From assembly GCA_903922605.1 (NCBI GenBank), contig CAIXUG010000026.1, positions 1 through 64,000 of the forward strand: 64,000 nucleotides of DNA. Reading direction: 5' to 3'. Source of the stretch: an uncultured Verrucomicrobiota bacterium. Its GTDB lineage: Bacteria > Verrucomicrobiota > Verrucomicrobiia > Limisphaerales > UBA9464. This document shows positions 16,721 through 25,388 of the stretch, one piece after another (the first letter of the stretch is position 1; each line of letters opens with the position of its first letter). The notes beneath the pieces were generated by a model. The model was not told the DNA's origin. It saw nothing but the letters and a program-made list of their open reading frames with translations, and did not search any database. The position numbers were made by a program, and so were the translations under genes.

Positions 16721-19288
16721 ATGAAGCCATTGAGAGCGATCTGGCACCGGCTTAGTTCGTTTCGACGGGCTAATGCGGAGCAGCGCACTGCGGAGAACAT
16801 CGCGGCGGGCGTTACGTCAGAGACCGCAGCTCGGGAAGCACGGAAACGTTTTGGGAACGTGCAGAGCGTTCGCGAAGAGCGCAGCGAAATTCGCGGTGCG
16901 CAGTGGATGGACAACTTCATCCAGGACGTGCGATTTGGCTTTCGACTGTGGAGAAAGCAGCCTGGATCGTTCCTGCTGGCGGTGACGGCGCTTACGCTGG
17001 GCATCGGGCTGGTCACCTTTTCGCTGTGCGCCATCAACTGCGTCTTTTTTGGCAGGCTCCCCTTTCCCGACCCCGACCGGCTCGTTTACACGACGATTGA
17101 TGAGCTGAGCCTGCGGGAGTTCCAGGAGCAACAATCCACGTTCGAGGGTCTCTCCGCCTTCGCCTCCGGTTCCGCCAATTTCAAAGCCATTGACGCGCCC
17201 TCACGCCGCCGCATCTGTTTCATCAGTGCGAACTTTCTGCAGGTGATCCACGACGCGCCGTTGGTAGGTCGGGGCTTTTTGCCGGGAGAAGGCAAAGCGG
17301 GAGCCGAACCGACCGTTCTGATCGGTTACAATCTATGGCAACAGGAATTCCACGGCAGTCCCGCAGCGGTAGGCTCCGTCATCCGGTTGGGAGGACAACC
17401 GCGAACGGTGATCGGAATCATGCCCGAGGGGTTCAAATTCCCGATCAATGAAGAGCTTTGGGTCCCCGCTGAACCGGGAACGGCCCAAATGGCCGGCTGG
17501 GGATTTGTCTTCGGCCGGCTCAAGGCTTCCTCGGCCATCGGGGATGCGCGCACGGAGCTGAACCTGATCGCCGAACGCCTGTCCCGATCGACGGGCGCGG
17601 CGGCAGGTTCAACTCGGCAGCATCCCATCATGGTCGGTGCTTTCACTCGTTTCGCCGATATGAAAGGAGCCCACGGGCCCACGCCAGGAGTGCTGGCCAT
17701 GCTCGTAGTCACGTTGCTGGTCTTATTCATCGCCTGCGCGAATGTCGCCGGACTGACCCTGGCCAATGCCACCAAACGCGGGACTGAGCTGGCCGTGCGC
17801 GGTGCATTGGGAGGCACGCGCGTGCGCCTGGTTACACAGATGCTGGTCGAAAGCCTGATTTTGTCGGTGAGCGGCGCGATTGGCGGCCTCCTGGTCATTG
17901 CCTGGTTGACCAGGTGGCTTGGCGTCGTGTTCGCATCCAATGAAGCGATGTTCTCAGAAATTCCATTTTGGACGCGCATCCAGATCGATGGCCGCCTGCT
18001 GCTTTCACTGATGGGCCTCATTTTTCTCACCAACTTGCTGGCCGGACTCTGGCCGGCATTGCAGGCAACGAAGCGCGACGTCAACGATGTGCTCAAGGTC
18101 GGCACGGGAGGAACATCCCGGATGCACACCGGAAAAGTTCGATGGCTTCTCGTGATGGTGCAAATCGCCTTCTCGGTTGTCGTCCTGACGCAGGCCATTG
18201 TTCTGTTGAACTTCAGCCAGCATTTGAGGCAGGCGCATCTGCCTTTTGATCCGGCGACCCTGCTGTCGGCGCACGTTGAGCTGCCGGCCTCCGTCGACGC
18301 CCGTTCCTTTCTTGATCAACTTGAGCACAATCTTGCGGGCACAGCCGGTGTCCAGGCGGTGGCCCTGACGACGAGCGATCCGGCCTCGGGACATGGCTGG
18401 AGACAGTTCGAAATCGAAGGAAAAGAATATCCGAAGCCGGAGGACCGTCCGAATAGTGGGATCGAGGTGATCTCCACCGGTTTTTTCCAGGCGCTTAACC
18501 TTTCCTTGTTGCTGGGGCGAAGTTTCGATGTTGGCGACACGGCTGGCTCCATGCCGGTGGCGATTGTAAACTCCACGTTTGCCAAAAAGTTTTTGCCGCC
18601 GGGCAATCCGCTGGGCCACCGCTTTCGGGAGGGGACCAATGCCTGGATGACCATTGTTGGCTGTGTGCCAGACCTCGAATACGACCCTTCGATGGTGTAT
18701 CACGAGCCGGTTTACTATGTGCCGGTGGCGCAGCAGCCGGTCAGTTCCATGGTCGTGATGCTTCGTGGAAACGGCCTCGCGACTGATTGGACCAAGACCA
18801 TCAGTTCGGAGGTTGCCCGTTTGCAGCCTGATCTCGCGATCTACCGAGTCGCCACCGTGCAAACGCTGATAAATCACCAAATCATTGGTTATTACCTCGG
18901 CAGCCTGCTGTTGGGAATATGCGGCAGCGCATCCCTGTTTCTTGCCACGTTGGGCATTTTTGGACTCATCACCCTTGCCGTCAGTCAGCGCACGCGGGAG
19001 ATTGGCGTCCGCTTGGCACTGGGTGCAACGCGGGGCCGGATTGTAACGACGCTCATGAGGCAGGCGGTCTGGCAAACTACGGCCGGGCTGGTAGTCGGAA
19101 CGCTGCTGAGTTTTGCGCTCAACCACTTATTGACGCACGCTATCGAAGCGTATCCCACGGTGAATTATCCGCTCCTGGTCTGCCTGGCCGCCGTGGTGTT
19201 CTTGGGAACCATCAGCCTGATTGCGGTGCTGATTCCCGCAATCCGGGGCGCGAGGGTCCAGCCGATGGTGGCGCTGAGATACGAATGA
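16721..19288 (+). CDS. ADOP/MacB-type ABC transporter permease, orphan
   Basis: Membrane permease of the FtsX/MacB superfamily in the fused ADOP arrangement. The 855-residue product has a short N-terminal prefix domain (TAENIAAGVTSETAAREARKRFGN). It then has one TM and a MacB-like periplasmic domain, three TMs around 330-450, a second periplasmic domain, and three TMs near the C-terminus ending VQPMVALRYE. FtsX signatures such as RGTELAVRGALGGTRVRLVTQM and TREIGVRLALGATRGRI are present twice. No ATPase gene is adjacent, which is usual for ADOPs. The prefix domain seems to lack its usual acidic ELDEE-type segment. The start is an ATG directly before KPLRAIW. Confidence 0.9.
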   Translation: MKPLRAIWHRLSSFRRANAEQRTAENIAAGVTSETAAREARKRFGNVQSVREERSEIRGAQWMDNFIQDVRFGFRLWRKQPGSFLLAVTALTLGIGLVTFSLCAINCVFFGRLPFPDPDRLVYTTIDELSLREFQEQQSTFEGLSAFASGSANFKAIDAPSRRRICFISANFLQVIHDAPLVGRGFLPGEGKAGAEPTVLIGYNLWQQEFHGSPAAVGSVIRLGGQPRTVIGIMPEGFKFPINEELWVPAEPGTAQMAGWGFVFGRLKASSAIGDARTELNLIAERLSRSTGAAAGSTRQHPIMVGAFTRFADMKGAHGPTPGVLAMLVVTLLVLFIACANVAGLTLANATKRGTELAVRGALGGTRVRLVTQMLVESLILSVSGAIGGLLVIAWLTRWLGVVFASNEAMFSEIPFWTRIQIDGRLLLSLMGLIFLTNLLAGLWPALQATKRDVNDVLKVGTGGTSRMHTGKVRWLLVMVQIAFSVVVLTQAIVLLNFSQHLRQAHLPFDPATLLSAHVELPASVDARSFLDQLEHNLAGTAGVQAVALTTSDPASGHGWRQFEIEGKEYPKPEDRPNSGIEVISTGFFQALNLSLLLGRSFDVGDTAGSMPVAIVNSTFAKKFLPPGNPLGHRFREGTNAWMTIVGCVPDLEYDPSMVYHEPVYYVPVAQQPVSSMVVMLRGNGLATDWTKTISSEVARLQPDLAIYRVATVQTLINHQIIGYYLGSLLLGICGSASLFLATLGIFGLITLAVSQRTREIGVRLALGATRGRIVTTLMRQAVWQTTAGLVVGTLLSFALNHLLTHAIEAYPTVNYPLLVCLAAVVFLGTISLIAVLIPAIRGARVQPMVALRYE

Positions 19289-19476
19289 CGCGCTCATGAC
19301 CCTTTTCCCAAAGGCTGACGCCGCTTTTGTTCGCAGGGACAAGCCAAACTGATGAAGCGTGGCCTTGTCGGCGACGGCGCTCCGGATGTCGTACTTGGAG
19401 CTGGAAGGGAGGGTCGGAATCGGACTGCCGCCACCATCCTTGCCCGTCCCGGTGGCGCCGCTACCCTGCGGACGAC

Positions 19477-20679
19477 ATGAGTTTTGCCGCCGAGTTCACC
19501 ACGCTGCCCTTCCCCGCCCTGCTTCGCCGGGCCCAGGAGGCGCGGCGCGATGATATCGGGCAGATCCTAAACACCGGTGCCAGTTCCTTGGTCGATTTCG
19601 CCGCGCTCCTCTCGCCCGCCGCCGGGGAGCAGCTGGAGGCGCTCTGCACCCGTTCGCAGGCGCTTACCCGGCAGCGCTTTGGCAAGGTGATCCGCCTCTT
19701 CGCGCCGCTGTACGTGAGCAACGAGTGCATCAACAACTGCTCCTACTGCGGCTTCTCGCGCGACAACCCGATCCTGCGCGTGACGCTCAGCCTCGACGAG
19801 GTGCGGCGTGAGGCGCAGGCGCTGGCGGCCCAGGGTTTTCGCAATATCCTGTTGGTTGCAGGCGAGCATCCGAAGTTTGTCTCGAACGGCTATCTGGCGG
19901 AATGCGTGGCCGTGCTGCGGGAAGCCTGCCCCTCGGTTTCGCTCGAAGTAGGGCCGATGGAGATGGCCGATTATGTGCCGATCGTGCAGGCGGGGGCGGA
20001 AGGGCTCGTGGTCTATCAGGAAACCTACGATCGCGAGGTGTATGCGCGAATGCACACCGCCGGGCCGAAGCGCGATTTCGACTGGCGGCTCGAATGCCCC
20101 GAACGCGCCTACGCCGCAGGCTTCCGCCGGCTGGGCATCGCCGCCCTGCACGGCCTGGCGGATTGGCGTTACGAGGCCATCGCCACCGCCGCCCACGCCC
20201 TGCACCTGCTGCGCCACTGCTGGAAGTCACAGGTGACCATCGCACTGCCGCGCCTGCGTCCGTGCGCGGGTGATTTTCAGCCGCTCACCACGCTGCGCGA
20301 CCGCGAGCTGGTGCAGTTGATCGCCGCCTTTCGCCTGCTGCTGCCGGATGCCGGCATCGTGCTTTCCACCCGTGAATCGGCGGAACTCCGGAACGGCCTG
20401 CTGCCCCTGGGTATCACCCACGCCAGCGCCGGCAGCCACACGGAACCAGGCGGCTACACAGGCGCGGGCCGGGATAACATCCACAAAACTGTGCGCGGAA
20501 GGATCATCGAGCTCGCCGAGGGGGCCAGCGAATGGGCCGCCACGGCTGGTCGCGCGACGAATGCGACCGGGCAGTTCGAAATCTCGGATGACCGTTCCCC
20601 CGAGGAAGTGGCCGCAGTCATCCGCCGCCTCGGCTACGAGCCCGTCTGGAAAGATTGGGATACGGCTTTGAGCGCGTGA
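19477..20679 (+). CDS. thiH: 2-iminoacetate synthase (ThiH), radical SAM
   Basis: Radical-SAM tyrosine lyase that makes dehydroglycine for the thiazole half of thiamine, normally with ThiG and ThiS. The 400-residue product has the CX3CX2C cluster motif at Cys84, Cys88 and Cys91 (NECINNCSYCGFS), the LSTRE segment, and the C-terminal family end GITHASAGSHTEPGGY...YEPVWKDWD. The length is typical. The ATG at 19477 starts MSFAAEF, although the frame is open 50 codons upstream. No other thi gene and no TPP-riboswitch-like sequence were seen next to it. A 42-codon open frame upstream overlaps its start as ATGA but is not recognisable. Confidence 0.93.
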   Translation: MSFAAEFTTLPFPALLRRAQEARRDDIGQILNTGASSLVDFAALLSPAAGEQLEALCTRSQALTRQRFGKVIRLFAPLYVSNECINNCSYCGFSRDNPILRVTLSLDEVRREAQALAAQGFRNILLVAGEHPKFVSNGYLAECVAVLREACPSVSLEVGPMEMADYVPIVQAGAEGLVVYQETYDREVYARMHTAGPKRDFDWRLECPERAYAAGFRRLGIAALHGLADWRYEAIATAAHALHLLRHCWKSQVTIALPRLRPCAGDFQPLTTLRDRELVQLIAAFRLLLPDAGIVLSTRESAELRNGLLPLGITHASAGSHTEPGGYTGAGRDNIHKTVRGRIIELAEGASEWAATAGRATNATGQFEISDDRSPEEVAAVIRRLGYEPVWKDWDTALSA

Positions 20680-20723
20680 TACCATTTCCCGATGACAACC
20701 GGTGGGTTGGGATGGCGTGGGGA

Positions 20724-20841
20724 GTAGGCCGGGCCGCTGGCCCGGCACGTACGGCGGGCTGCCAGCCCGCCGAAAAACCAGGGCAGCACCCGACGGGCTG
20801 GCAAGCCCGTCCTACAATATCGGGCCAGCGGCCCGACCTAC
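20724..20841. repeat. REP-like palindromic cluster in inverted outer arms
   Basis: The outer arms, 20724-20744 and 20821-20841, are inverted copies matching at 20 of 21 positions (core CGGGCCGCTGGCCCG, itself palindromic). Between them lie two more perfect palindromic hairpins, GGCGGGCTGCCAGCCCGCC at 20753-20771 and ACGGGCTGGCAAGCCCGT at 20793-20810. It occupies the space between thiH (+) and rplQ (-). Confidence 0.8.
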
Positions 20842-20975
20842 TGACGGAGCCGCCGCCCCCGCGCACGATCCTCTGCCAACATACCGTTTCTTTCAGGGAA
20901 CTGGTATGAGCCCTCAGCCGGCCCTACGCAGAAATTCGGCTCGGACTTTTATGGGCGGGACCTCATCAAAAGCGA

Positions 20976-21009
20976 AACGGGATTGGCGAATTGCTTCGCC
21001 AATCCCGTT
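20976..21009 (-). terminator. Intrinsic terminator of the ribosomal protein block
   Basis: A perfect 15-bp stem AACGGGATTGGCGAA (20976-20990) pairs with 20995-21009 around the loop TTGC. It starts about 30 bp past the rplQ stop on the minus strand and is followed there by TTTCGCTTTTGATG. This is the strongest terminator-like structure in the window. Confidence 0.85.
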
Positions 21010-21040
21010 ACGTGTAAGCCTGCTCAGCGCAGACCGATAA

Positions 21041-21589
21041 TCACTTGGCCGCCTCGGCCGGCTTGGCCTCGGTGGTCACGGCGGTTTCATCCACCGGCAG
21101 TTCGACCCACTCCAGGATCGCCATCTGGGCGACGTCGCCACGACGCGTCCCGACCCTCAGGATGCGGGTGTAGCCACCCGCACGGTCCTTGAACAGCGGG
21201 GCGATCTTGTCGAAGAGGATGTGCACGACGTCTTCCTGCTCGCGGAAGAGTTCGCGTTTGGCCTTGCCGGGGTTCTGCTTGGAGCCGGCGAACTGGGTGC
21301 GGCCATGCTGGCGCAACCGGGCGGCGGCCAGGCGGCGGTAATGCACATTGGCCGCGACGGCCTTTTTCTTCTCCTTGTCGTCGGTGGCGGTGCCGGCGGC
21401 CGCAATGGCGACCTGGGCATGCTTGCCGAGCGTGAGAAGCTTCTCAGCCACGGGACGGGTCGCCTTGGCTTTGGCGAGCGTGGTGGTGATGCGCTTGTGC
21501 TTGATGAGGCTGCACACCAGGTTGGCGAGCATCGCATTGCGATGTGAGCCGGTGCGGCCGAGTTTGGCGGTACGACGAAGGTGGCGCAT
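21041..21589 (-). CDS. rplQ: 50S ribosomal protein L17
   Basis: Large-subunit protein near the exit tunnel. The 182-residue product keeps the conserved N-terminus (RTGSHRNAMLANLVCSLIKHKRITTTLAKAK) and the C-terminal core (RAGGYTRILRVGTRRGDVAQMAILEWV). About 45 extra residues are inserted between them, rich in Lys, Ala and Gln (from GTATDDKEKKKAV), and an Ala/Glu/Lys tail follows, against about 120 residues in Escherichia coli. It is the last gene of the block, 6 bp after rpoA, followed by the terminator. Confidence 0.97.
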   Translation of the reverse strand: MRHLRRTAKLGRTGSHRNAMLANLVCSLIKHKRITTTLAKAKATRPVAEKLLTLGKHAQVAIAAAGTATDDKEKKKAVAANVHYRRLAAARLRQHGRTQFAGSKQNPGKAKRELFREQEDVVHILFDKIAPLFKDRAGGYTRILRVGTRRGDVAQMAILEWVELPVDETAVTTEAKPAEAAK

Positions 21590-21595
21590 GGGACG

Positions 21596-22606
21596 TTAAA
21601 CTTTCTTGGCTTCCGGAGCTGGCTCGAGCAGCGCCGGGTCGATGTTCATGCCAAGGGCGAGACCCAGGGCGGTGAGCTTCTCCTTGATCTCGTTCAGCGA
21701 CTTCTTGCCGAAGTTGCGGTACTTGAGCATCTCGGCTTCGGTTTTCAGCGCGAGCTGGCCGACGGAGGTGATATTGGCGTTGTTGAGGCAGTTCGCCGCA
21801 CGGACCGACAGCTCGATCTCGTTCACGGACATGTTGAGCAGCTTGCGGAGCTTGGCCTTCTCGTCGTCCTGCGGCTTCTGCTCCTCCTCGAATTCGATGG
21901 CGTTCTTGTCGTAGCCGACGAACACGTCGAGGTGGTGCTGCAGGATGGCCGAGGCCTGGGTCAGCGCGTCATCCGGGGAGATGCGGCCATCGGTCCAGAC
22001 TTCGACGAGGAGTTTGTCGTAATCGGTGCGCTGACCGACACGGGCGGCCTCGACGGCGTAACGGACGCGTGTGACGGGCGAAAAGAGCGAGTCGATGGCG
22101 ATGACGCCGATGGCCTGGTCGATCTTCTTGTTCTCGTCCCAAGGGCAAAAGCCGCGGCCGACCTTGATCTCCAGCTCCATCTCGAACTTCTTCTTCTTGT
22201 CGAGCGTGCAGATGTGCTGGTCGGGGTTGACGATCTCAACGTTCTGGTTGAGTTCGATGTCACCGGCGGTGACCGCGCCTTCCTTGTTCACCGTGAGCAG
22301 CAGGGTCTGCGTCTCGCGGCTGTGGACCTTGAACTTGACCTTCTTGAGGTTGAGGACGATGTCGGTGACATCCTCGACAACGCCATCCACCGTGGTGAAC
22401 TCGTGCATCGCGCCGTCGATCTTGACGGACGTGATCGCGGCACCCTCCAGCGAGCTCAGGAGCACGCGGCGGATCGAGTTGCCAATGGTGTGGCCGAAAC
22501 CGGTTTCAAACGGCTCGGCAATGAACTTGGCGTACGTGTCCGTGGAGGATGACTCATCCTTGGACAGCCTCTTCGGCATTTCAAAACGACCTAGACGGAC
22601 TGGCAT
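21596..22606 (-). CDS. rpoA: RNA polymerase alpha subunit
   Basis: Assembly platform of RNA polymerase. The 336-residue product has the alpha-NTD (FETGFGHTIGNSIRRVLLSSLEGAAITSVKI, about residues 20-240), a flexible acidic linker, and the alpha-CTD. The UP-element-binding helix is conserved (RAANCLNNANI, matching the Arg/Asn/Cys 265 determinant). The length is normal. It is separated from rpsD by 107 bp that contain a hairpin, so an internal promoter or attenuation point is possible, and it lies 6 bp before rplQ. Confidence 0.98.
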   Translation of the reverse strand: MPVRLGRFEMPKRLSKDESSSTDTYAKFIAEPFETGFGHTIGNSIRRVLLSSLEGAAITSVKIDGAMHEFTTVDGVVEDVTDIVLNLKKVKFKVHSRETQTLLLTVNKEGAVTAGDIELNQNVEIVNPDQHICTLDKKKKFEMELEIKVGRGFCPWDENKKIDQAIGVIAIDSLFSPVTRVRYAVEAARVGQRTDYDKLLVEVWTDGRISPDDALTQASAILQHHLDVFVGYDKNAIEFEEEQKPQDDEKAKLRKLLNMSVNEIELSVRAANCLNNANITSVGQLALKTEAEMLKYRNFGKKSLNEIKEKLTALGLALGMNIDPALLEPAPEAKKV

Positions 22607-22682
22607 ATGCTTATGGTTGCAATTTTAAACTGGGCAGGTTCCGGCAAATCACTCCCGGCCGGGTGCCCCATATAATTGCGGT

Positions 22683-22705
22683 GTCCCGCCGAACGGCGGC
22701 GGGAC
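22683..22705 (-). promoter_or_regulatory. Hairpin in the rpsD-rpoA gap
   Basis: GTCCCGCCG (22683-22691) pairs with CGGCGGGAC (22697-22705) around a 5-nt loop, just past the rpsD stop on the minus strand. No U-tract follows, so it is not a strong terminator. It may be a processing or attenuation site between rpsD and rpoA. Confidence 0.4.
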
Positions 22706-22713
22706 GGTTTGGT

Positions 22714-23322
22714 TTAGCGGGAGTAAAACTCGACGACGGCCTGCTCGTTGGCAATCGGGTTGATCTCGTCGCGCGAGGGCACACGCACCAGCGTGGCCTT
22801 GAGCGCGGTCTTGTCCACCACGAGCCAGTCGGGCACCACGCGGCTGGTGGATCCTTCGACGTTCTTGTTCGCCAGCTGCTTGCTGACGTTGTGGTCGCGG
22901 ACCTCGATCACGTCGTTCACCTTCACTGCGAAGCTGGAGATGCTGACCTTGCGACCGTTGACCTTCACGTGGCCGTGGCCGACCAGCTGGCGCGCGGCCG
23001 GGCGGGTCAGGGCGAAGCCGCAGTGATAGACGAGATTGTCGAGACGGGTCTCGAGAATCTGCAGCATCTTCTCGCCGGTGACGCCGCGCATGCGCAGCGC
23101 CTTCTCGTAGACGTTGCGGAACTGGCGTTCCTGCAGGCCGTAGAAATAGCGGAGCTTCTGCTTCTCGATCAGGCCGAGGGCGTAGTCGCTGTGCTTGCGG
23201 CGGGACTTGGGGCCATGGACGCCGGGGCCATAGGGACGGCGGTCGAGATACTTCGAGTTGCCGAAGATCGGAACACCAAAGCGGCGGCTGATGCGGGTAC
23301 GGGGGCCGGTATAACGTGCCAT
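22714..23322 (-). CDS. rpsD: 30S ribosomal protein S4
   Basis: Primary 16S rRNA-binding protein that nucleates 30S assembly and lines the mRNA entry pore. The 202-residue product has a normal N-terminal domain without the zinc-binding cysteines (C-minus form) and an S4 RNA-binding domain at about residues 95-160 (RLDNLVYHCGFALTRPAARQLVGHGHV). In E. coli S4 represses its own operon; whether that holds here is not visible. It follows rpsK by 33 bp. Confidence 0.98.
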   Translation of the reverse strand: MARYTGPRTRISRRFGVPIFGNSKYLDRRPYGPGVHGPKSRRKHSDYALGLIEKQKLRYFYGLQERQFRNVYEKALRMRGVTGEKMLQILETRLDNLVYHCGFALTRPAARQLVGHGHVKVNGRKVSISSFAVKVNDVIEVRDHNVSKQLANKNVEGSTSRVVPDWLVVDKTALKATLVRVPSRDEINPIANEQAVVEFYSR

Positions 23323-23355
23323 AGGACGAGCGGATTAAAAAGTACGAAGGGGGGA

Positions 23356-23955
23356 CTAGACGCGGCGCTTCTTGCGGGGACGGCAGCCGTTGTGGGGCAC
23401 CGGGGTGACATCCTTGATGGCCGAGATTTCCAGACCGATGGCCTGCAAGGCGCGGATGGCGGATTCACGGCCGGAACCGGGACCGTTCACACGGACCTCG
23501 AGTTCGCGCATGCCGTGGGACATCGCCTGACGGGCGGCATCCTGGGCGGCCTGCTGCGCGGCGAACGCCGTGCTCTTGCGGGAACCCTTGAAGCCGACGC
23601 GACCGGCCGTGCTCCAGCCGATCACGTTGCCCTGCATGTCCGTGATGGACACCTGGGTGTTGTTGAAGGTGGCCAGAATGTTCGCGATGCCGACCGCGAT
23701 GTTCTTGGCGCCCTTGACGCGGATGATCTTCTTCGCGTTCGGATCGTCACCGAGCAGCTCGGCGGCGGTCGGGGTGGCGACCACGGGGGCGGCGGGCGCG
23801 CCGGCAACGGCAGGAGCCCCAGCGGCGGTGGCCGGTGCGGCCTCCGCGGCGGGTGCCTTCTTGGGGGCGGGTGCGGCCTTTTCAGCAGGTGCCACGGCGC
23901 CTTCGGCGGCTTCCTTCTTGGCAGGTGCCTTTTTGGGCTTCGTCTCTTCAGCCAT
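23356..23955 (-). CDS. rpsK: 30S ribosomal protein S11 with long N-terminal extension
   Basis: Platform protein that contacts mRNA near the E site. The conserved S11 core begins near residue 74 ([32 protein letters not shown]) and ends with [10 protein letters not shown]. It is preceded by about 70 residues of Ala/Pro/Lys/Glu low-complexity sequence ([19 protein letters not shown]...), making 199 residues against about 128 usual. The extension is in frame and begins with a plausible ATG. There is no conserved-looking start nearer the core, so I keep the long form. It follows rpsM by 30 bp. Confidence 0.95.
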   Translation of the reverse strand: MAEETKPKKAPAKKEAAEGAVAPAEKAAPAPKKAPAAEAAPATAAGAPAVAGAPAAPVVATPTAAELLGDDPNAKKIIRVKGAKNIAVGIANILATFNNTQVSITDMQGNVIGWSTAGRVGFKGSRKSTAFAAQQAAQDAARQAMSHGMRELEVRVNGPGSGRESAIRALQAIGLEISAIKDVTPVPHNGCRPRKKRRV

Positions 23956-23985
23956 ATTATTTTCGATAAAAGTGGTTTACTGGGT

Positions 23986-24369
23986 TCAGGTCTTGGCTGC
24001 GGCACGCTGCACGCCGACCGTCTTGCGCGGTCCCTTGCGGGTGCGCGAGTTGGTCTGGGTACGCTGGCCGCGGACCGGCAGACTGCGCAGATGGCGCTGG
24101 CCGCGGTACGACTTGATGGCCTGGAGGCGCTTCAGGTTGATGCCGAGTTCGCGACGCAGGTCGCCCTCGACAACATACTTGCCCTCCTGGATCGCGTTCA
24201 CGATCTGGGAAAGCTGGCCCTCGTTCAGATTCTTGGCGCGGACGGCGGGATCAATCCCGGCCTTCGCCAGGATGACCTTCGCGTTGACCGGGCCAATGCC
24301 GTAGATGTAGCGGAGGGAAATATCCACCCGCTTCTCGCCCGGAATATCGACACCCAAAATACGTGGCAT
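23986..24369 (-). CDS. rpsM: 30S ribosomal protein S13
   Basis: Head protein contacting the P-site tRNA and forming inter-subunit bridges. The 127-residue product begins MPRILGVDIPGEKRVDISL, has the helix-two-turn-helix region around residues 14-60, and ends in the basic tail RTRKGPRKTVGVQRAAAKT that reaches the tRNA. It lies 12 bp after rpmJ, in the usual alpha-operon order. Confidence 0.98.
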   Translation of the reverse strand: MPRILGVDIPGEKRVDISLRYIYGIGPVNAKVILAKAGIDPAVRAKNLNEGQLSQIVNAIQEGKYVVEGDLRRELGINLKRLQAIKSYRGQRHLRSLPVRGQRTQTNSRTRKGPRKTVGVQRAAAKT

Positions 24370-24381
24370 AACTGTATACGT

Positions 24382-24495
24382 TTAACCTTGGCGCTGCTTG
24401 TGGCGCGCGTTCGAGCAGATCACGCGAATGACGCCCTTGCGCTTCACGATCTTGCAGTTCTCACAAAGTTTTTTAACTGACGCTCTAACTTTCAT
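24382..24495 (-). CDS. rpmJ: 50S ribosomal protein L36
   Basis: Small zinc-binding large-subunit protein of 37 residues, starting [19 protein letters not shown] and ending KQRQG. The zinc ligands Cys11, Cys14, Cys27 and His32 are all present, so this is the C-plus form. It lies 23 bp after map and 12 bp before rpsM, exactly where L36 is expected. Confidence 0.97.
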   Translation of the reverse strand: MKVRASVKKLCENCKIVKRKGVIRVICSNARHKQRQG

Positions 24496-24518
24496 CTCAA
24501 AATCAATTTTCCCGCCGC

Positions 24519-25289
24519 CTAGTACAGCGGCGCCAACCCGTCTCTTGTCAAAATCTCCGGCTCGCCGCCGGTGATCAGCACCGTGTGCTCAAAATGGGCC
24601 GACAACTGCCGGTCCTTCGTCAACACCGTCCACTGGTCCGACATGATCTCCACCGCCGGACCACCCACATTCACCATCGGCTCAATCGCTATGGTCATTC
24701 CCGGGCGCAGCTTGGCGTTGCTGCGGGCATCCACATAGTTCGGCACCTGCGGTTCCTCATGAACCGACCGGCCGACCCCATGCCCGACAAACTCCCGCAC
24801 CACGCTGAATCCGGCAGCCTCCACGCACCGTTGCACGGCGCGCGAAATGTCCGTCACCCGGTTTCCGCCACGCGCGAAGGAAATTCCCTCATACAGGGCC
24901 TTCACCGTGACGTCCATCAGTTTTTGGGCAAGAGGAGAGCATCCACCGACCGCAACCGACATGGCGACGTCGCCAATGAAGCCCTTGTAGCGGACTCCGA
25001 TGTCCAGCTTGACCAAGTCCCCGAACTGCAGCCGCCGCTCATTGCCGATGCCGTGAACCACGGCCTCGTTGACCGAAATGCAGCATTGCGCCGGAAAATT
25101 GCGATACCCGTAAAAGGCGCTGACCGCGTCGTGTCGACGGATGATCTCACCGACCTGCCGGTCGAGATCCGCCGTGGTCAGACCCGGAGTGACCAATGCC
25201 ATCGCCTCACGCTGAACGCGCGCTGCAATCCGACCGGCCTGCCGCATGGCATCGATCTCCAAGGCTGATTTGGGAATTCCGTTACCCAT
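24519..25289 (-). CDS. map: Methionine aminopeptidase, type I
   Basis: Removes the initiator methionine from new proteins. The 256-residue product has the pita-bread fold with five metal ligands. They are visible as Asp in [16 protein letters not shown] (two Asp), His in [12 protein letters not shown], Glu in AIEPMVNVG and Glu near the C-terminus; His in [10 protein letters not shown] is the substrate-side histidine. It is type Ia, without a zinc-finger extension. The gene sits 99 bp after secY and 23 bp before rpmJ. The usual infA and adk genes are absent here. Confidence 0.97.
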   Translation of the reverse strand: MGNGIPKSALEIDAMRQAGRIAARVQREAMALVTPGLTTADLDRQVGEIIRRHDAVSAFYGYRNFPAQCCISVNEAVVHGIGNERRLQFGDLVKLDIGVRYKGFIGDVAMSVAVGGCSPLAQKLMDVTVKALYEGISFARGGNRVTDISRAVQRCVEAAGFSVVREFVGHGVGRSVHEEPQVPNYVDARSNAKLRPGMTIAIEPMVNVGGPAVEIMSDQWTVLTKDRQLSAHFEHTVLITGGEPEILTRDGLAPLY

Positions 25290-25388
25290 TTCAATCCTGC
25301 TTCAAGCTGCCTGACATGCCGACAGTGTTTTCATTGTCGGTGGAACCAAGCGTAGTGATTGTGAAAGAACCTGACCGAAAACCCGACC

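Noticed and set aside
19289-19476. Possible TPP riboswitch before thiH
   Set aside because: The conserved CUGAGA and ACCUGAU-type motifs are missing.
19352-19480. 42-codon frame (MKRGLVGDGAPDVVLGAG...) whose stop overlaps the thiH start as ATGA
   Set aside because: The junction is attractive, but the sequence matches neither ThiS nor ThiG and may be open by chance.
22549-24480. 643-codon open frame on the plus strand opposite rpsD-rpsK-rpsM
   Set aside because: It crosses three certain ribosomal protein genes and has no family resemblance.
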